Assembly: GCA_029448655.1 (NCBI GenBank)
Contig: JACCLO010000008.1
Location: 2,852,001 to 2,916,000 of the forward strand
Direction: 5' to 3'
Source of the DNA: Wolfiporia cocos
Lineage: Eukaryota > Basidiomycota > Agaricomycetes > Polyporales > Phaeolaceae
Length of the DNA stretch: 64,000 nt
How positions within the stretch are numbered: the first letter of the stretch is position 1; the number at the start of each line of letters is the position of its first letter. The position numbers and the translations under genes were made by a program. The notes beneath the pieces are model-generated. The model saw nothing but the letters and a program-made list of their open reading frames with translations. It ran no database searches and had not been told where the DNA came from. Shown piece after piece: positions 48,055-60,330 of the stretch.

Positions 48055-49061
48055 TGGCTCAATTCCGGAGATGGATGAGGAGCTGACTGTCATATGCAGC
48101 AGACGACCAATATGAGTACCCTTGGAGGGAACAGTCAACCGAAAAGGACGCGAGCAACGGTATAGTAGTATTTGCATCGTGCGTCCTCAGCATAGGATGC
48201 TAACAGAATTTGATAGGTAATGGTCAGCGTTGAGACTCACGAGATGACAGATGTTCCTGGACATAAGATGAATGTCGATGAGGAGTGGGCGGACGACCAC
48301 GAGTCCCAAGGAAGCGCCACCAAAGGCAGCGCCGTATGAATTCTCGATATGTGCATTGCTCTGGCTTTCCGCTGTTCATGCATCGATTACAGTACCACTG
48401 TACCAATACATTGCTGCACGGTCAATATGTTCCGGAAAAAGTTGTTCTCAACAGATCCGTGGTTGCCGAGAATTAGGGGCGGAATCAAGAATGCTCCTAT
48501 CAAGTTATCTCCAAGCAGCATCCAGCGCTACGATACTTCGGCCTTCTCAGGCTCGTGCAAGTCTACGGTCGGCCAGACGTAGGTCAACTATTCACATTTT
48601 GCAATTTTGCATTTGGCACTTTGCCTTCGACACGGTCCCTTCTCGCCCCTCGGCCGTATCGACGGACGCATTGATGTTCGTTACGCCACAAGTCGGTGCC
48701 TCACAGCTGCTGGTTCAGGCAATCTTAGATGTGTCGCACAAGTACCCAGGCTCATGTCGAGGATCTCATACCTTGTTCCTGAGATTCGGTACCTGCGCCA
48801 CACGGCTACAGGTGGCCAAAGCAGCAGCTGCGCGACGCCGATTAGTGGCGCGGCGAGTGTCAATGCATGGGCCGGTTCGACCGGCAAGTGAGAAGGGGCT
48901 ACGAGGAGCACGAAAATGCAAAAGTACAAATTTGTAAACGTTGACCTGATACGTCTAGCCAACGGTAGATGGTGGAGGACTTGCCGTCATTCTCAAAGAC
49001 ATTGACCAATGCAGATGCGTGTGCGTAGCTTGTAAGGGTTGGAAGTGTTATTTTTTAATTT
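48055..49061. other. intergenic; no supported gene
   Basis: A 221-codon frame (48272-48937) overlaps open frames on both strands and shows no domain. I treat it as chance. Confidence 0.35.
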
Positions 49062-49187
49062 GTAGAGTTTCAGTCAATTATCTTAATCTGCCAACTGCCC
49101 TTCGCTTAAGAAATTGCAGTTGCGAGCTAGGTTTGCACGCAGATTAATCTGCTAACTGCGGCAGATTAATCTACTGTGACAATAAAA

Positions 49188-49276
49188 TGGCACATCCCGG
49201 ATTCGAACCAAGGACCTTAGCGCAGATGAGAATAACAGCATCGCAGCGTAATCAGCCAACTGAGCCATTGCAGCAA
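49188..49276 (-). ncRNA. tRNA-like Pol III unit, left arm of copy v
   Basis: A box TGGCTCAGTTGG and B box GGTTCGAATCC read outward; TTTT lies just beyond. Confidence 0.6.
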
Positions 49277-49564
49277 CAGGTACCATTGACCAATTAAAAT
49301 ATATATAACGCAAATTTTACACACAATTTTCGCAAATCGTCAAGGCAACTAACTGCTCCAACAAGCATACAGAAATCAATGATAGTGGTAGCTTGATTTA
49401 CCATGCTTGACCTGGAGCAACTCACCATGGGAAAGCTGAATACACTGGAATCACAGGTCTTTAGAGGCAGATTCATTTGTATTTGGGCTATGGAAGATGT
49501 TAAACTGCGAAAATGAAGTTTACAAAATACTCTATATATTGCTTAAAATGGGGGCAACACCAGT

Positions 49565-49651
49565 TGCACTGTAGCTCAGTTGGCTAATTACGCTGTGATG
49601 CTGTTATTCTCATCTGCGCTAAGGTCCTTGGTTCAAATCCGGGATGTGCCA
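49565..49651 (+). ncRNA. tRNA-like Pol III unit, right arm of copy v
   Basis: A box TAGCTCAGTTGG; B box GGTTCAAATCC (one change); TTTT follows. Confidence 0.57.
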
Positions 49652-49889
49652 TTTTATTGTCACAGTAGATTAATCTGCCGCAGTTAGCAGATTAATCTGC
49701 GTGCAAACCTAGCTCGCAACTGCGATTTCTTAAGCGAAGGGCAGTTGGCAGATTAAGATAATTGACTGAAGTCCCTCTTTAATTTAGGCTAATATACTAC
49801 ATATGACATGCCACTCGAACCTGGCAGTCGTATCACATGTATCATTCATCTCGTTCGTTCTTCAGTCAGCTACGCTGGGCGCTGTGAGC

Positions 49890-50584
49890 TAAGGCTCCAA
49901 CCATATAATATACATGTACAGGAAATCAGTAAATATATGGTATATGGTATATACATGGTATATACATGGTATATACATGGTTTACATGGTTTTCAGATGG
50001 TAGATTTTTCAGACATCTTGAAATAGCTGTTGCCTTGCCCATATGGCTATGGAGATTGTCTCCTCCTTCAACAACATCCCACAGGTATCAGCACTTGGCT
50101 GATGCAAGGGAAAATAAATTGGTGTTCAGTATTAAACAGCCACACTAGTAGCTGGAATGGCTTAGGAATTGTGCTCAATGTGTGAGATGATGGGAAACCT
50201 TTACACATGAGTCTAATGCATGATGCAATCACTATGTGGGATAATATATAGCATAAACATAAATTTGATCTTACCTTCTGCCAAATGAGAGGGTAAGCAG
50301 AGTGTGTGAATTATGACTTAACATCTTTGCATTTGTGCAGTGGCCACCAGATTGTCCAAATCTCATATTGCCACTGCACCATACAATCTGTAAGACACAT
50401 AACTGGCTCAAGTACATATTCAAAACAACAATTTGAGGGTCTAATATGAATGCATTCACAACAACCATATACCATATAATATACCATGTATATACCATGT
50501 ACTCGGGCATGTGTAAATACATGTATACAGTATATATATAAAACCATGTATACATGGTATATACATTATATGGTTGGAGCCTTA
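49890..50584. mobile_element. hAT-type MITE
   Basis: Terminal repeat TAAGGCTCCAACCATATAAT at both ends, with an exact 8-bp duplication ctgtgagc at 49882-49889 and 50585-50592. An 8-bp duplication and a TAAGG terminus fit hAT rules. The subterminal parts are rich in TATACATGG repeats. No transposase. Confidence 0.85.
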
Positions 50585-50596
50585 CTGTGAGCGGCG

Positions 50597-50725
50597 GCTC
50601 GAGCCGGAGCTGTCTCGAGCAGAGCCAAGCCATGTGCTTGTCAAGCCGAGCCATGAAGTTGTGAGCCGCTCATGCCCAAAACCGTCACAAGCCGAGCCGA
50701 GCCGAGCCAAGCCGAGCCAACGGCA
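50597..50725. repeat. GAGCC/AAGCC-rich low-complexity stretch
   Basis: Degenerate gccgagcc/gccaagcc units, similar in composition to the arms of 34457-35057 but without its terminal repeat. Confidence 0.6.
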
Positions 50726-50820
50726 ACACTACCTCGATGTTTTTCTCCATGCCCCAAATAGTATGGATTTTGCCACACTGAGCGCTCCCTGGGCATCGGT
50801 GATTGAACTGCTGAACGATA

Positions 50821-51501
50821 CAGTGTACTACCACTCCTTTACCCACCACTTTGAACTCGGTTTTTCGTCGATTGGCCAACGCACTTTCCTCCAAAGTAAT
50901 GAGTGGGATATATCAACAAACGTATGAAGTATACATATTAAAATTATCTGAGGCATTGCTGGTGAACGTGTGGAGTATCGAGTAAAACATGTCAAAGTAA
51001 CAGAATGTCACGAAAACCACTCCTTTACCCAGCGTGACTACACCTTAATTTGGAAACTCCGAGTCTCAACCGCGTGCGCTCAAGCGCTCATTCATCGCCG
51101 CGTCGCGCAAGCTCTCATTCCATACACGTCACTCATTTGTCACGCCTACTTTCCATAATTTTTGGTGGCCTCAATCTCATTCAGATCCTCTACATCTTAA
51201 AGGGAGATGTACTCAGAAATGGATTCAGTAAATCTGGAAGCTATTAGATTCATGATCTATTTCAACTGTAGACTACAGTTGTTCGAAACATAGTGCATCT
51301 CATCTAAATTAGGCAATCACAGATATATGTGTGTTCACTGGCAACGAACCGTTTGTCAGAACTTGACGAAAGAATTTGAGCATAAGCATAGAGCATATAC
51401 AAAGGTACATTTAGAAAATGGGAGCATAATACAAAGCGGGGGAGGAGTTAGAGCCGAGTGGGTAAAGGAGTGGTCGTGGGTAAAGGAATGGTAATACACT
51501 G
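50821..51501. mobile_element. TA-flanked MITE
   Basis: 681 bp. The ends CAGTGTACTACCACTCCTTT and (inverted) CAGTGTATTACCATTCCTTT flank it, with TA at 50819-50820 and 51502-51503. Extra copies of CCACTCCTTTACCCA lie inside. The TA duplication fits Tc1/mariner. No coding capacity is recognised. Confidence 0.78.
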
Positions 51502-51792
51502 TACGTCAGATGAGAACAGGGGTTCACTCGCGCTCCGAGCGCTCCGATTTTTGGCACCTTGTCGCAACAAATAAGTTGATCTTCTGTGCCACTTTGGCCT
51601 TGTGATGATCAGAAATGAGGATGCTCAGGACACAGGGGTCGCAGCAATGCGGTGCTTGATCTCCCATGCCCAACAGAGGCTTGAGCATGTCCATCAGCCC
51701 AAAGCCCAGCCATCAATGTCATTGCGGGCTGCCTTAAGCGTCGCTTTTCGCTACGCTCAGTGCTAGCTGCTATCTAACGCTGTTTGCCTATC

Positions 51793-52557
51793 ATGCTTCA
51801 GACTCATCTGCCAGCCGTTTCAAAGGATGCACCTCGGAAAAGACATGAGCGCTATTACTTCAAGGACGGAAATATTGTCTTCCTGGTATGTCGAGTTTGT
51901 ATATTCGTCTTCTGCGATCGATATTGAACCAAGATTTGCTTAGGTTGAAGACACATTGTACAATGTCCACCGTTACTTCCTTCAGCGGGATTCGAGCATT
52001 TTCCGAGACCTATTTTCCCTCCCACCAAACCACAGTGAAGAGGGTAACTCTGACGAGCATCCAATAGTCCTGGAGGGCACGAAGAGTCTCGATATGGAAC
52101 GATTTTTGTCGACGCTATACCCGAGGTAACGCCACCGCTTACTTTGCTTTCAGACTAACCTGACATATAATGCCGCAGACGAGTCGGCAAGTTCGAGCCA
52201 CAAACCACAGAGGAATGTGTCTCTGTCCTCGAGCTAGCGCACAAATGGCAGTTCGATGCGATCTGTGAGCTCGTTGCGGAACATCTGCCAGCAGTCGCAC
52301 CTCTCGCGGAGCAGATCGTCCTCGCCCGGCATTATGGATTAACTAACGTGCTCCTCTCGGCACGCATCAAGATTTGTGAGCGGGAGGAACCGCTGTCTCT
52401 TGAAGAGGGTCGGAAATTGGGCGTTGATGAATGTATCGTGATAGGGGAGGTCAGACAGAAGGCAAGGTGTAACCAATACGCCACGACCGCGATGAAGTTT
52501 GACGAATGGGATATTCGGATGTTAAAGATGTCTTTTGCGGTTCTCGATGGACAATGA
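51793..52557 (+). CDS. BTB/POZ-domain protein
   Basis: Three exons: 51793-51885, 51944-52125 and 52179-52557, with introns of 58 and 53 bp, giving 217 residues. The BTB fold motifs are clear: FKDGNIVFLVEDTLYNVHRYFL, then FRDLF, HPIVLEG, FLSTLYPR, and the following helices ELAHKWQFDAICELV. This is the architecture of the many Agaricomycete BTB proteins, thought to mediate protein-protein contacts (for example as cullin-3 adaptors), but the partner is unknown. Nothing looks broken. Confidence 0.9.
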
Positions 52558-53080
52558 GTGCGGGTTTTGTTGCGAGACTTGGTGCTGTTCTGTTATCGGG
52601 TTGTTGTAATACACGGACAAAGGAATATATTGTATCAATATCGTGTTTTCATACCTGTCCTCAGTATCAAGCTCGAGACTGTATAGCACACCAGAGTGAG
52701 TGATTGTTTCCCTAGTACGTTACTTGTACGACCTGTTTTTGACGTTGAACGCTTAGACTTGAAACATCGCCACTGCGGTTCGGAGCTTGCCGTACTAACC
52801 AATGCAACGCGCGCTTGCCTTTGGCTTGCTGTTTAGGACAACTGCGGTCTTCTTTGGGACTCACACTCTTCGCCGTATGTGCTTCCTCGAAAATACCGTC
52901 AAACTGATAACAGCAATGTCCCTGCCGAACACTCAATTTTGACCGTCCTACCATGATTCGGTTGTAGAGGCCAGGTTTGACAGATGGTCTTGTTGCGAAT
53001 TACGACCGGTGGGTCGACTCATAACTCGGAGCGCATGCTGTGTCCTGCTACGGCTAAGCATATTTAATACCCTGGTACAA
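52558..53080. other. intergenic, nothing recognised
   Basis: Spacer between the BTB gene and the convergent NmrA-like gene. It should hold the 3' ends of both. Confidence 0.4.
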
Positions 53081-54326
53081 CTAGAATTGCTCAATGCGGC
53101 TCCACTTCGGGGAGATGTTCTTTCCCTCCTCCACATTCTTTAGGGTGTTCATCCTGGTCCAGAGATTCTCCCCATAACGCGCCTCCCGCATCCAATCCTC
53201 CAGCGTCTGGAGGTTTGGGTTGATCGTACGAAGGTATTCCAGATCTCTCTTGACAAGGTTATCCCGCAGTACGCGCCACCACGCGCTAAAGTTCTCCTTC
53301 CACGTCGTACCTTCACCCATTGGTCTCTCGTTCGCTATCGGTCGATCAACTCCTTCCAGGTGGTTGAACCATTCGTCGATCGACTGGTGAATTAGCTCGG
53401 TCTTCAAACCTGTGACCTTTTCAAACGTCGCCATGAGATACTCCCAATCAACGACATCACTGGCAATCGGTAAATCGATGCCTGAAGTTGATGCCCGATG
53501 GTCGAAGCAATACCGAGCAAATATTCCGAGATCGTTTAGGGAGACCATTGCGACGTGACCTTTGCCAACTGGCGACGCAAAAACGACGGTGCCGTCGGAA
53601 CGCTGCTTTACAGGTCCAAACATCGGCTGGAACGCAATCACTACGTGCATAGCGAGTAGGGGTAGGACAAAACGCACGAAGTTCAACATATCCATGTAGG
53701 GCACCGTTGTGACAATGGTCCACGACATCTCGACACCGTCAGGGTAAGAGGACTGCGTTTTCAGAAAATCTGCCACACGTCCTTTGCCGTCGTAATGTTC
53801 GCACTTGTATTCAGGGTTGTATCCGGAGAGCTACGGCAATCATCTATCAAAGCAAGTTCATGCATAAAATTCCGGTGTGCTCACCTTGAACGTATAGTCC
53901 AGATTGCTCCAGATGAAATGCCGCACGCCCGCCTGCTTGGCGAGTTCAAATATACGCACGCCGCACCAAAATTCGTTCAGTTCTCCGACAGTAAATCCGT
54001 CGGTATTAACCCATGCGCCATATGCGCCGTTCAGTGCGGATGTAACGCAATCCAAATCATCAAAACGACCTGAAAACGGAGCGATTGGTATCGTTGATAA
54101 CGATTCAGTCGACGTTTGATGTCGCACCGGTTACGAGCTCGACGCCCAGTGAGACGAGTCTCTGTGCACGGTAGTTTCTTGGATCGCGAGTCAGGCCACG
54201 AACGGAGTAGGGCGATGGTGTGCCATCTTGCGAAGGGGCCAAAAGCTTCTCAATGACGGCAGTACCCTGGCCCCCTGTGGCGCCGATAACGAGAACTAGC
54301 TTTTTCGAGTCACTGCTGCCAGCCAT
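53081..54326 (-). CDS. NmrA-like NAD(P)-binding protein (atypical SDR)
   Basis: Minus-strand exons 54326-54128, 54069-53885 and 53830-53081, with introns of 58 and 54 bp, give 377 residues. The N-terminus has the Rossmann motif VIGATGGQG (GxxGxxG) followed by RGLTRDP, and later GAYGAWVNTDG and HFIWSNLDYTFK, as expected for NmrA-like proteins, which bind NAD(P) and act as redox sensors or reductases. The first intron donor (GTGCGA) was chosen because it restores the frame. It lies about 520 bp downstream of a P450 gene in the same direction. Confidence 0.88.
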
Positions 54327-54845
54327 GAAGAGGTTGTCTGTTTGCTCAAATTTCTCGAGTACTGAGCTGATATACACGATTAGCAAACATCGGCGTCCAT
54401 GAATGACGCTATTCACACTCGTTCCCCAAGGGGCCAAAATCTGCCGTCGCCTGCTACCATCAAGTCCGAAGTTGATCGCTGCTGACACCGAAGACTATCT
54501 GATATCAGAAACGAAGGATTTATCGTATGCGCCTGCCAAGCCATGGGCTCCGAGGGTACATGATTGAAAACAGATGATGAAATCACGGCTGTCCAAACAT
54601 CGGACAGCGCGAGCGGCGATACGTGGAGATATATCAGGACGAGGCTATGCCAACTTGAATATTACACGGGAATACACGACTCTGCGAGGTTCAGAGACTC
54701 GAGAGCGACTCGCACATAGCAATCTCATACTTTAAGTCGTAAGGTGATAAAGACAGAATCATGGCTACATGATTAACAAGAATAATCGTGATGGAGTCTG
54801 AGTGAGTCGTACGCATGAATGCTGTGCCTAACAAAGCTATACGTC

Positions 54846-56985
54846 TCAAACAAGCGGTATCTCGCGGATGAGTGCCTCTGCCTTGGCCGATCGAGGAGTG
54901 ACAGAGCACTTAAACGGCAATGGGTGACTGTGAAAGTAGCATTGAGATGGGGATAATGCTTGAATAAACTTTGCGGCACCTACCTAATCGTACCTGTCGT
55001 GAACTCAACGACTGGTTCTATAACCTTGCCGTCCTCAATGGGCTTTTTGACATCAAAGACGGCGATCGACTTGACCAATGCGAGGAAGATGCAAGCCTCT
55101 GCGAGATGTTGGCCTGCAATCTCTTAAGCAATCTACATAAAGTAATGATGACTGTCCGAGATACCTGGGCAGATTCTAGCAATTCTGTCAGCCTCCATTC
55201 ATTTTGTAAGAAGTCAAGAGACACACCGTCTACCAAAGCCCCATACGAAGTCCCGAGGATCGCGCTCCGGCTCTTTGTCTCCACAAGCTATGAATCGGTC
55301 CGGGTTAAACGTGAATGGATCCTCATACGTCTCAGGGTCATGAGTGAGCTGCCTGTAAGGACAATACTGGTACACCAGCCGATCTTTAATTAACAGCACA
55401 GCCACGCACCAGATGTTAGCGATGACAGTAGTCCCTTTAGGCAAGAAGTATCCATCCTGTACGTCGTCCTCGGTTAGCCGATGAGGAATGCCTGGATTGC
55501 GGGCATCGGTCAGCTCCCACACCAAGGCAATAATAAATCGTACTTGCCCAACGGCACCGGTGGTGCCCACCGGAAGACCTCAAGGATTACTGCATTGACA
55601 TAAGGCAGGTTATCCCGATCGTCAATTGTGGGGAGGCGGTCGTTGCCAATGACAGTATCGACTTCGTGTTGCGCTTTCTTGAAGACGTCCGGGTAGCACA
55701 TTGCTGCTAGGAAGAATGCCTCAATCGAGCATACACTCTGCATAGATGGAATCAGCGCCGATGGATTTATCTGAGAAATCATTGCTTACAGTATCCTCCC
55801 CACCTGCATGATCAAATGCTCAATCTCCAAAAGTGAGACACATCCGTTATGTAGCTCACCTCCAAAGAGAGAACCTGCTCCATGCTTGATAAGTTCTTCG
55901 CGTTCGGGAGTGTGATCACCCTCCAAATTGCCAGCTGTGAAGTTGGGTTCAGCCACTCCGGCAGCCTGAGGTGGTAACAGCTTATAATCAACACATCGAC
56001 AACAGCACATTCACAAAGCATACCATCTGCTGCTTGACGAAGTCGAACGGCTCTCCATATAAGGCATCAATAGCAGAATGCCATGTCTTGATATTCCTCT
56101 TCCACGACCCTCCTGGCATCCATGAAGGGAGGTATCTTACTATAAGTAGCAGCAAATGAGTCTGATTTTGCAGCGTATGTGAATGGCTAGACCTACAAAT
56201 CGGGAAGAAGTCGACGTTGAACGCTCCGGGTAGTGTTGTCGCCGAAAACTCCTCCATCGCGGTCTTGGCAATTTGTACCATTCTGTCCTTCTCTTCGCGA
56301 GTGTGGTAGCCATACGCAATCCTCACGACAGTGCCGGTAACAGTTCTGCGTGAGCATAGCCAATGTCAGGATATGTAAACCAGTTCGAATCGATGAAGGC
56401 ATACTTCGTAATCTGTTCCATGAAGTCGTCCGGACTCGGGTATGTAACCACACGAGGGAGGAAAAGGGAAATTTCGCTCTCCATGGGAGGCTTGAGCACA
56501 GAGATGCTCTTGCGCGAACCCAGGACAGGAGTGAAGAGTTTACGAGTCTCGCGCAGCCGCGCACCATACGGTAGGAAGGCAGTAAACTGGTCCCAGCCAG
56601 CACTTTTTACCAGCGTGATCCATGTCGGGCGGTCGGAATAAATAGCGCTCTTCTTGTCCAGCATTTCGAACACGACCCTTGCCGAGTTCAAGATGACGAT
56701 GGTCTGTCCAAAGAGGGTGATAGATACCATCTTGCCTACAGTATCCGTTGAACATCCAGCCGTGCGTATCCAATGACTTGGAAGAGACGTACCCCATCTG
56801 TCGCCCCAGCTGGCAAACGTCCGCCATGGGTGCGACTTGGGGATATCAAAGACATTCCCAATTAAAGCCCAGCCTTTAGGGCCAGGAGGAAGCGAAGTCG
56901 TACGCCTACCATCGAACAACCATACTGTAGCAATCAGCGCAGTAGAAATGACAAGGATATCCGCTGAAGTTAGGAAGTCGAACAT
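54846..56985 (-). CDS. cytochrome P450 monooxygenase
   Basis: ATG 56985; stop 54846-54848. An N-terminal membrane anchor (ILVISTALIATVWLF) and Pro-rich hinge LPPGPKGW are followed by an I-helix motif GGEDT (about 55790), K-helix EVFR (ExxR), NPDRF, and the haem loop. The haem loop is split by introns: GFGRR (about 55230), ICPG (about 55185) and QHLAEAC (about 55115) join across two short GT-AG introns to give a proper Cys ligand. The C-terminus, SHPLPFKCSV to AEALIREI, is typical of Agaricomycete P450s. At least nine exons. Substrate unknown. Confidence 0.88.
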
Positions 56986-59035
56986 ATGAACCGGAATATG
57001 CGTGATCTATGTTAGGAGGTCGTTCAACAATCGTAAATGTACCCCAGGCAATGTTATGGCATAGTATATGTACCATGATGGGACACTAAATACACTGCTT
57101 TGAGGTCAGGATCATTGGTACTGATCATCACAGCCCCACCGACTGAGTTTTGGCTGGGCTTGACCTACGCGCCTGGCATGCGATAGCACAGGAAAATGAT
57201 GCATCACAATAGCATGAGCGGCGTGTCTCATGCACACTGGGCGCACCTGTACCCCGGACTTGTGGTTTTCCCTTTAACACCTCACTGCGGCGGCAGCGCA
57301 GTACGAGACTGTTGTCCGTGATGGTCCTGTAGTGTCCAATAGGAATACTCAGCAGATCGGATTTCAATCATGAATTTCCTAATTTACTAAATGATGGCAG
57401 ATGGTGGTGCTAGTGATCCTCCTGTTTGGCTCAGACAGCACAGAGATGCTGGAACATTGCGTAGTCGGCAGTTGTTTCGGAAGCAATGGACAACGAGCTG
57501 TCTCATAAGATCAGAAATAGTGCCGCCTTCTGACGGATGCGAAAGCGGGACGCCAATAGACGGCATCTCAGCTGCAATCGGCTTGATGGATGTACCTTAA
57601 TCCCTGTGGAAAGGTCATCCGGAGCGTGGTGGAGGACCTCTGCATTTGTGGGTGTCAAACGTCCATGTCAATGGAAACGCGCCGATATCGGCGCGTTGGG
57701 CCTAAGTTTCGACTGGGAAAAACGCGGGCGAGGGGCCAGGTCGCACCCACCGTCTTCCCCAGATCGGGGACGGCTTCGACGTGGGTGAAGGGCCGGATTC
57801 CGTCCACGTTTTGCTAGGCGCAACCCAGGGGTAAGCGCAACCTGGGGAGAACGCGGGTTACTACGTGGGGACGACCCAGACCCTCTGGCCCTGCGATGAC
57901 ACCCTTTTTTGGCTATATTGCACCCCAATCCGGTAAACGGAAATAGATTTTATACGCTACTCTTTCTGGGATATATACACGAAACCTTACAATACTACGG
58001 CACTACCGACATATTAGCCCTGCAGCGACATTCTCACCGCCTGTATGCTCGTTATTACACACCGACCGTCCCGCATACGACACCTGAAGATCATTAGTAA
58101 GCTGGCGCATATATGGTTGTCGAATACAATGATCACTCGCACCTTCATATATGCGCATCTTTGTGGATAGTGAATGCATGCATATATCAGTAGATGATTG
58201 CACCGAAATAGCATGACATACCTGGACCTAGGAACCAGCCCTACTGTCGGCGCGTTCAGCCGACACTATCATGATCAGCGTACTGAAGGTCAACATAAAA
58301 TTAGTCACAGCAGGAGGACAGTATCCTGTACATGCGCGGCGGAGCAAGGGCAGGGCAGAAGATGGTATTCAAGAGCAAGAAGTGATTCAAAGTCCGACAG
58401 ATGCTTTGCGCTGTAATGTCCATACATCGAAGATGTCAGTCACACGTCACACGTCATGGTCCCCCTGTGTTGCAGCCCATTGAGACACAGGTGCAGACCT
58501 GGCCCTGCGTCTCACCCAGAAACAGAATGTAAGCTCATGTTGTACCTGGGCAAAACGTAGGTGCAGGACCGAAGGTTGCAGCGGCAATGGAACCTGGGCG
58601 AAATCTGGTATCTCCGCAGAGTTTCGCCTAAGTTGCGCTAGCTGAAATTTAGGCCCAACACGCTGTCATCAGCAAAACGCGAGATGACTTACCAGTGCTG
58701 GAGGTAATTTATCTGTGCTGGAGGTACTTGCCAATAGGGGAAGGATCTGATCTCTGTAGATAAGCGCTGATAAGATCGACAGCAGAGTGGCATTCAATCG
58801 CCACTCTGAAGGTATCTTATCAGCGTCAGTCAAACTCAACGTGTGACTGGGAAATTAATCACCAGACTGGTATAATCATCAGACTGGTATAGAATTGTCA
58901 TGAGGTGCTTCAAGGCTGATGTAATATAGTGCCGATAACGCGGCTCCTGTTCATTCACATTGCTCGTCAGCCACAATCCCGTTATGGTAATATTGTTACT
59001 TAGATTGGCAGAATTACTATGTCTAACGACATTTT
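56986..59035. other. intergenic with structured repeats, no gene
   Basis: A 22-bp perfect palindrome centred on CCGATATCGG lies at 57676-57697. GGGCCTAA(G/A)TTTC occurs at about 57696 and inverted at about 58645, hinting at a 1-kb inverted-repeat element. A nested hairpin is at 58765-58825. No supported ORF. Confidence 0.45.
58765..58825. other. nested perfect hairpin
   Basis: Outer arms CGCTGATAAGAT (58765-58776) and its inverse (58814-58825) enclose inner arms CAGAGTGGC (58783-58791) and its inverse (58800-58808) around an 8-nt loop. It could be an RNA hairpin or the core of a tiny inverted-repeat element. Confidence 0.6.
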
Positions 59036-60330
59036 GTGTCAGTGGCTTCGTTTAGGTTTTTTCACTCATTCTGTCGCCTCTTCAACTTTATTCCCAAGTC
59101 GCACATAAACACGCTCATGGCAAATTGGCACACGCATACATCTTCCACTTTTTCTTGTTCGAGCCTCCCGTATCCATCTGTTTCCACACCGCCCTCGTTG
59201 GCTGGCTCCGCGGTCTGTCCAGAGGCTTGTGCTCGCACTTTCTATCCCGTGCGGCCCACGGCGTTCGTCGTCGTCAGTCGTACTTGCTATCCCGCGCATC
59301 CCCTTGCGGTGCGGGCGTGGTGCGTTCCCGCTCCGGCCCTCTTCCCTGGTGCCTCATCGCTCAGTCCCCAGCGCCCTTCTGTGCGCCCCGGTCGTCACCG
59401 GCTGAGTACCCCGTCAGGCACTCCCTCTGGCACTCTCTGGCAATTAGTGGCGCCGGGAGAGGCCGGTCCCAACATCCGGGTGAGCAAGCAATTTTTACCG
59501 CGTGGCTACACCCTGCGCCCCTTCCTCCTCATCACGTCGCTTACCATCCCGCTGCACCTGCGCTTCCCCCACGCCATTTGCGCATCAACCTTGCCACGCA
59601 CCAGGTTGACGCGGCCCCCGCACCCGCTTGAGACGCAGCGGACGCTCCCCACGTTCCTTCCCCTGCCGTGCCCATCCTACCGCCGGTGCCAGCGGGCGAC
59701 GCAGCACGCGCCGCAGCCGGGGCCCTCCCCCGCTCACTGAGCAGGTTCCTGCGCCTGTTGCCCCCCCCCCCTCCGCTGCACGTCCCACAGCACTCCCCCC
59801 TCTTGTGGGCGAGCCCTCGGCCCACGCCTTGGGCCCCCTGGCTCCGCCCGTCACAAATCTGTTCGTGTCGCCGGAGGAGCTAGCGGCGGTGCGTGCGGCG
59901 GCCCTATCAAGCGCCGACGACGGCAAGGTCACGCCGATTCCCCCCCATTCAAAAAGGTAGCCCCCTCGAGCTTGGTGAGTTTCCCATTCATTATCTCGCC
60001 ATGGGCCCGCCAGCTGCTCACCAAGGGCCGCATGCAGCGCTGACTCCCCATGGGCGGTGGCTGTTGAAATCCACGGGAAGACGCCCGCTCGTGAGGCTAC
60101 GCGCTCCCTTTTGGACTCCAGGGACTTCGTCTGGATGGGTTACAAACGCACGGCGTAGGTACGTACAATCCCTTTTATACTAACGGCGACTCATCTGCCC
60201 GTACCGCCCCGATTACCAGCCCCCCAACTCCCGCCGCGCCCGCCATTTCCGCCTATTGACTCCGATCGATGTGCGACCCCAATTGCACCATCGCGCGCCG
60301 ACCGCGTCGACTTCCAACACGCCCCCTCGA
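59036..60330 (+). pseudogene. C-rich coding remnant truncated by element B
   Basis: Several overlapping Pro/Ala/Arg-rich frames run here. The most protein-like is 59628-59960 (motif NLFVSPEELAAVRAAAL). At the C-run near 59940 the frame shifts by one base and continues as PFKKVAPSSLVSFPF, suggesting a homopolymer frameshift. The sequence is cut off by the B LTR at 60331. No domain is recognised. Confidence 0.3.

Larger units (their letters stand above)
49062..49777. mobile_element. tRNA-armed foldback element, copy v
   Basis: 716 bp, uninterrupted, with the 8-bp duplication tttaattt at 49054-49061 and 49778-49785. It is the best reference copy: arms of about 240 bp, two outward tRNA-like units and a centre of about 230 bp with a 60-codon minus-strand frame (49476-49294) shared with copies i and ii. 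Confidence 0.95.

Noticed and set aside
48272..48937. 221-codon plus-strand frame
   Set aside because: It overlaps other open frames on both strands, has no recognisable domain and shows no intron or neighbour logic; likely chance.
50597..50725. Gene encoding a Glu/Pro/Ser-rich repeat protein
   Set aside because: The frame only translates the gccgagcc low-complexity repeat.
59036..59740. 234-codon plus-strand frame in the C-rich region
   Set aside because: Three overlapping frames are open and the peptide is low-complexity; only the 59628-59960 frame looks protein-like, and it is frameshifted.
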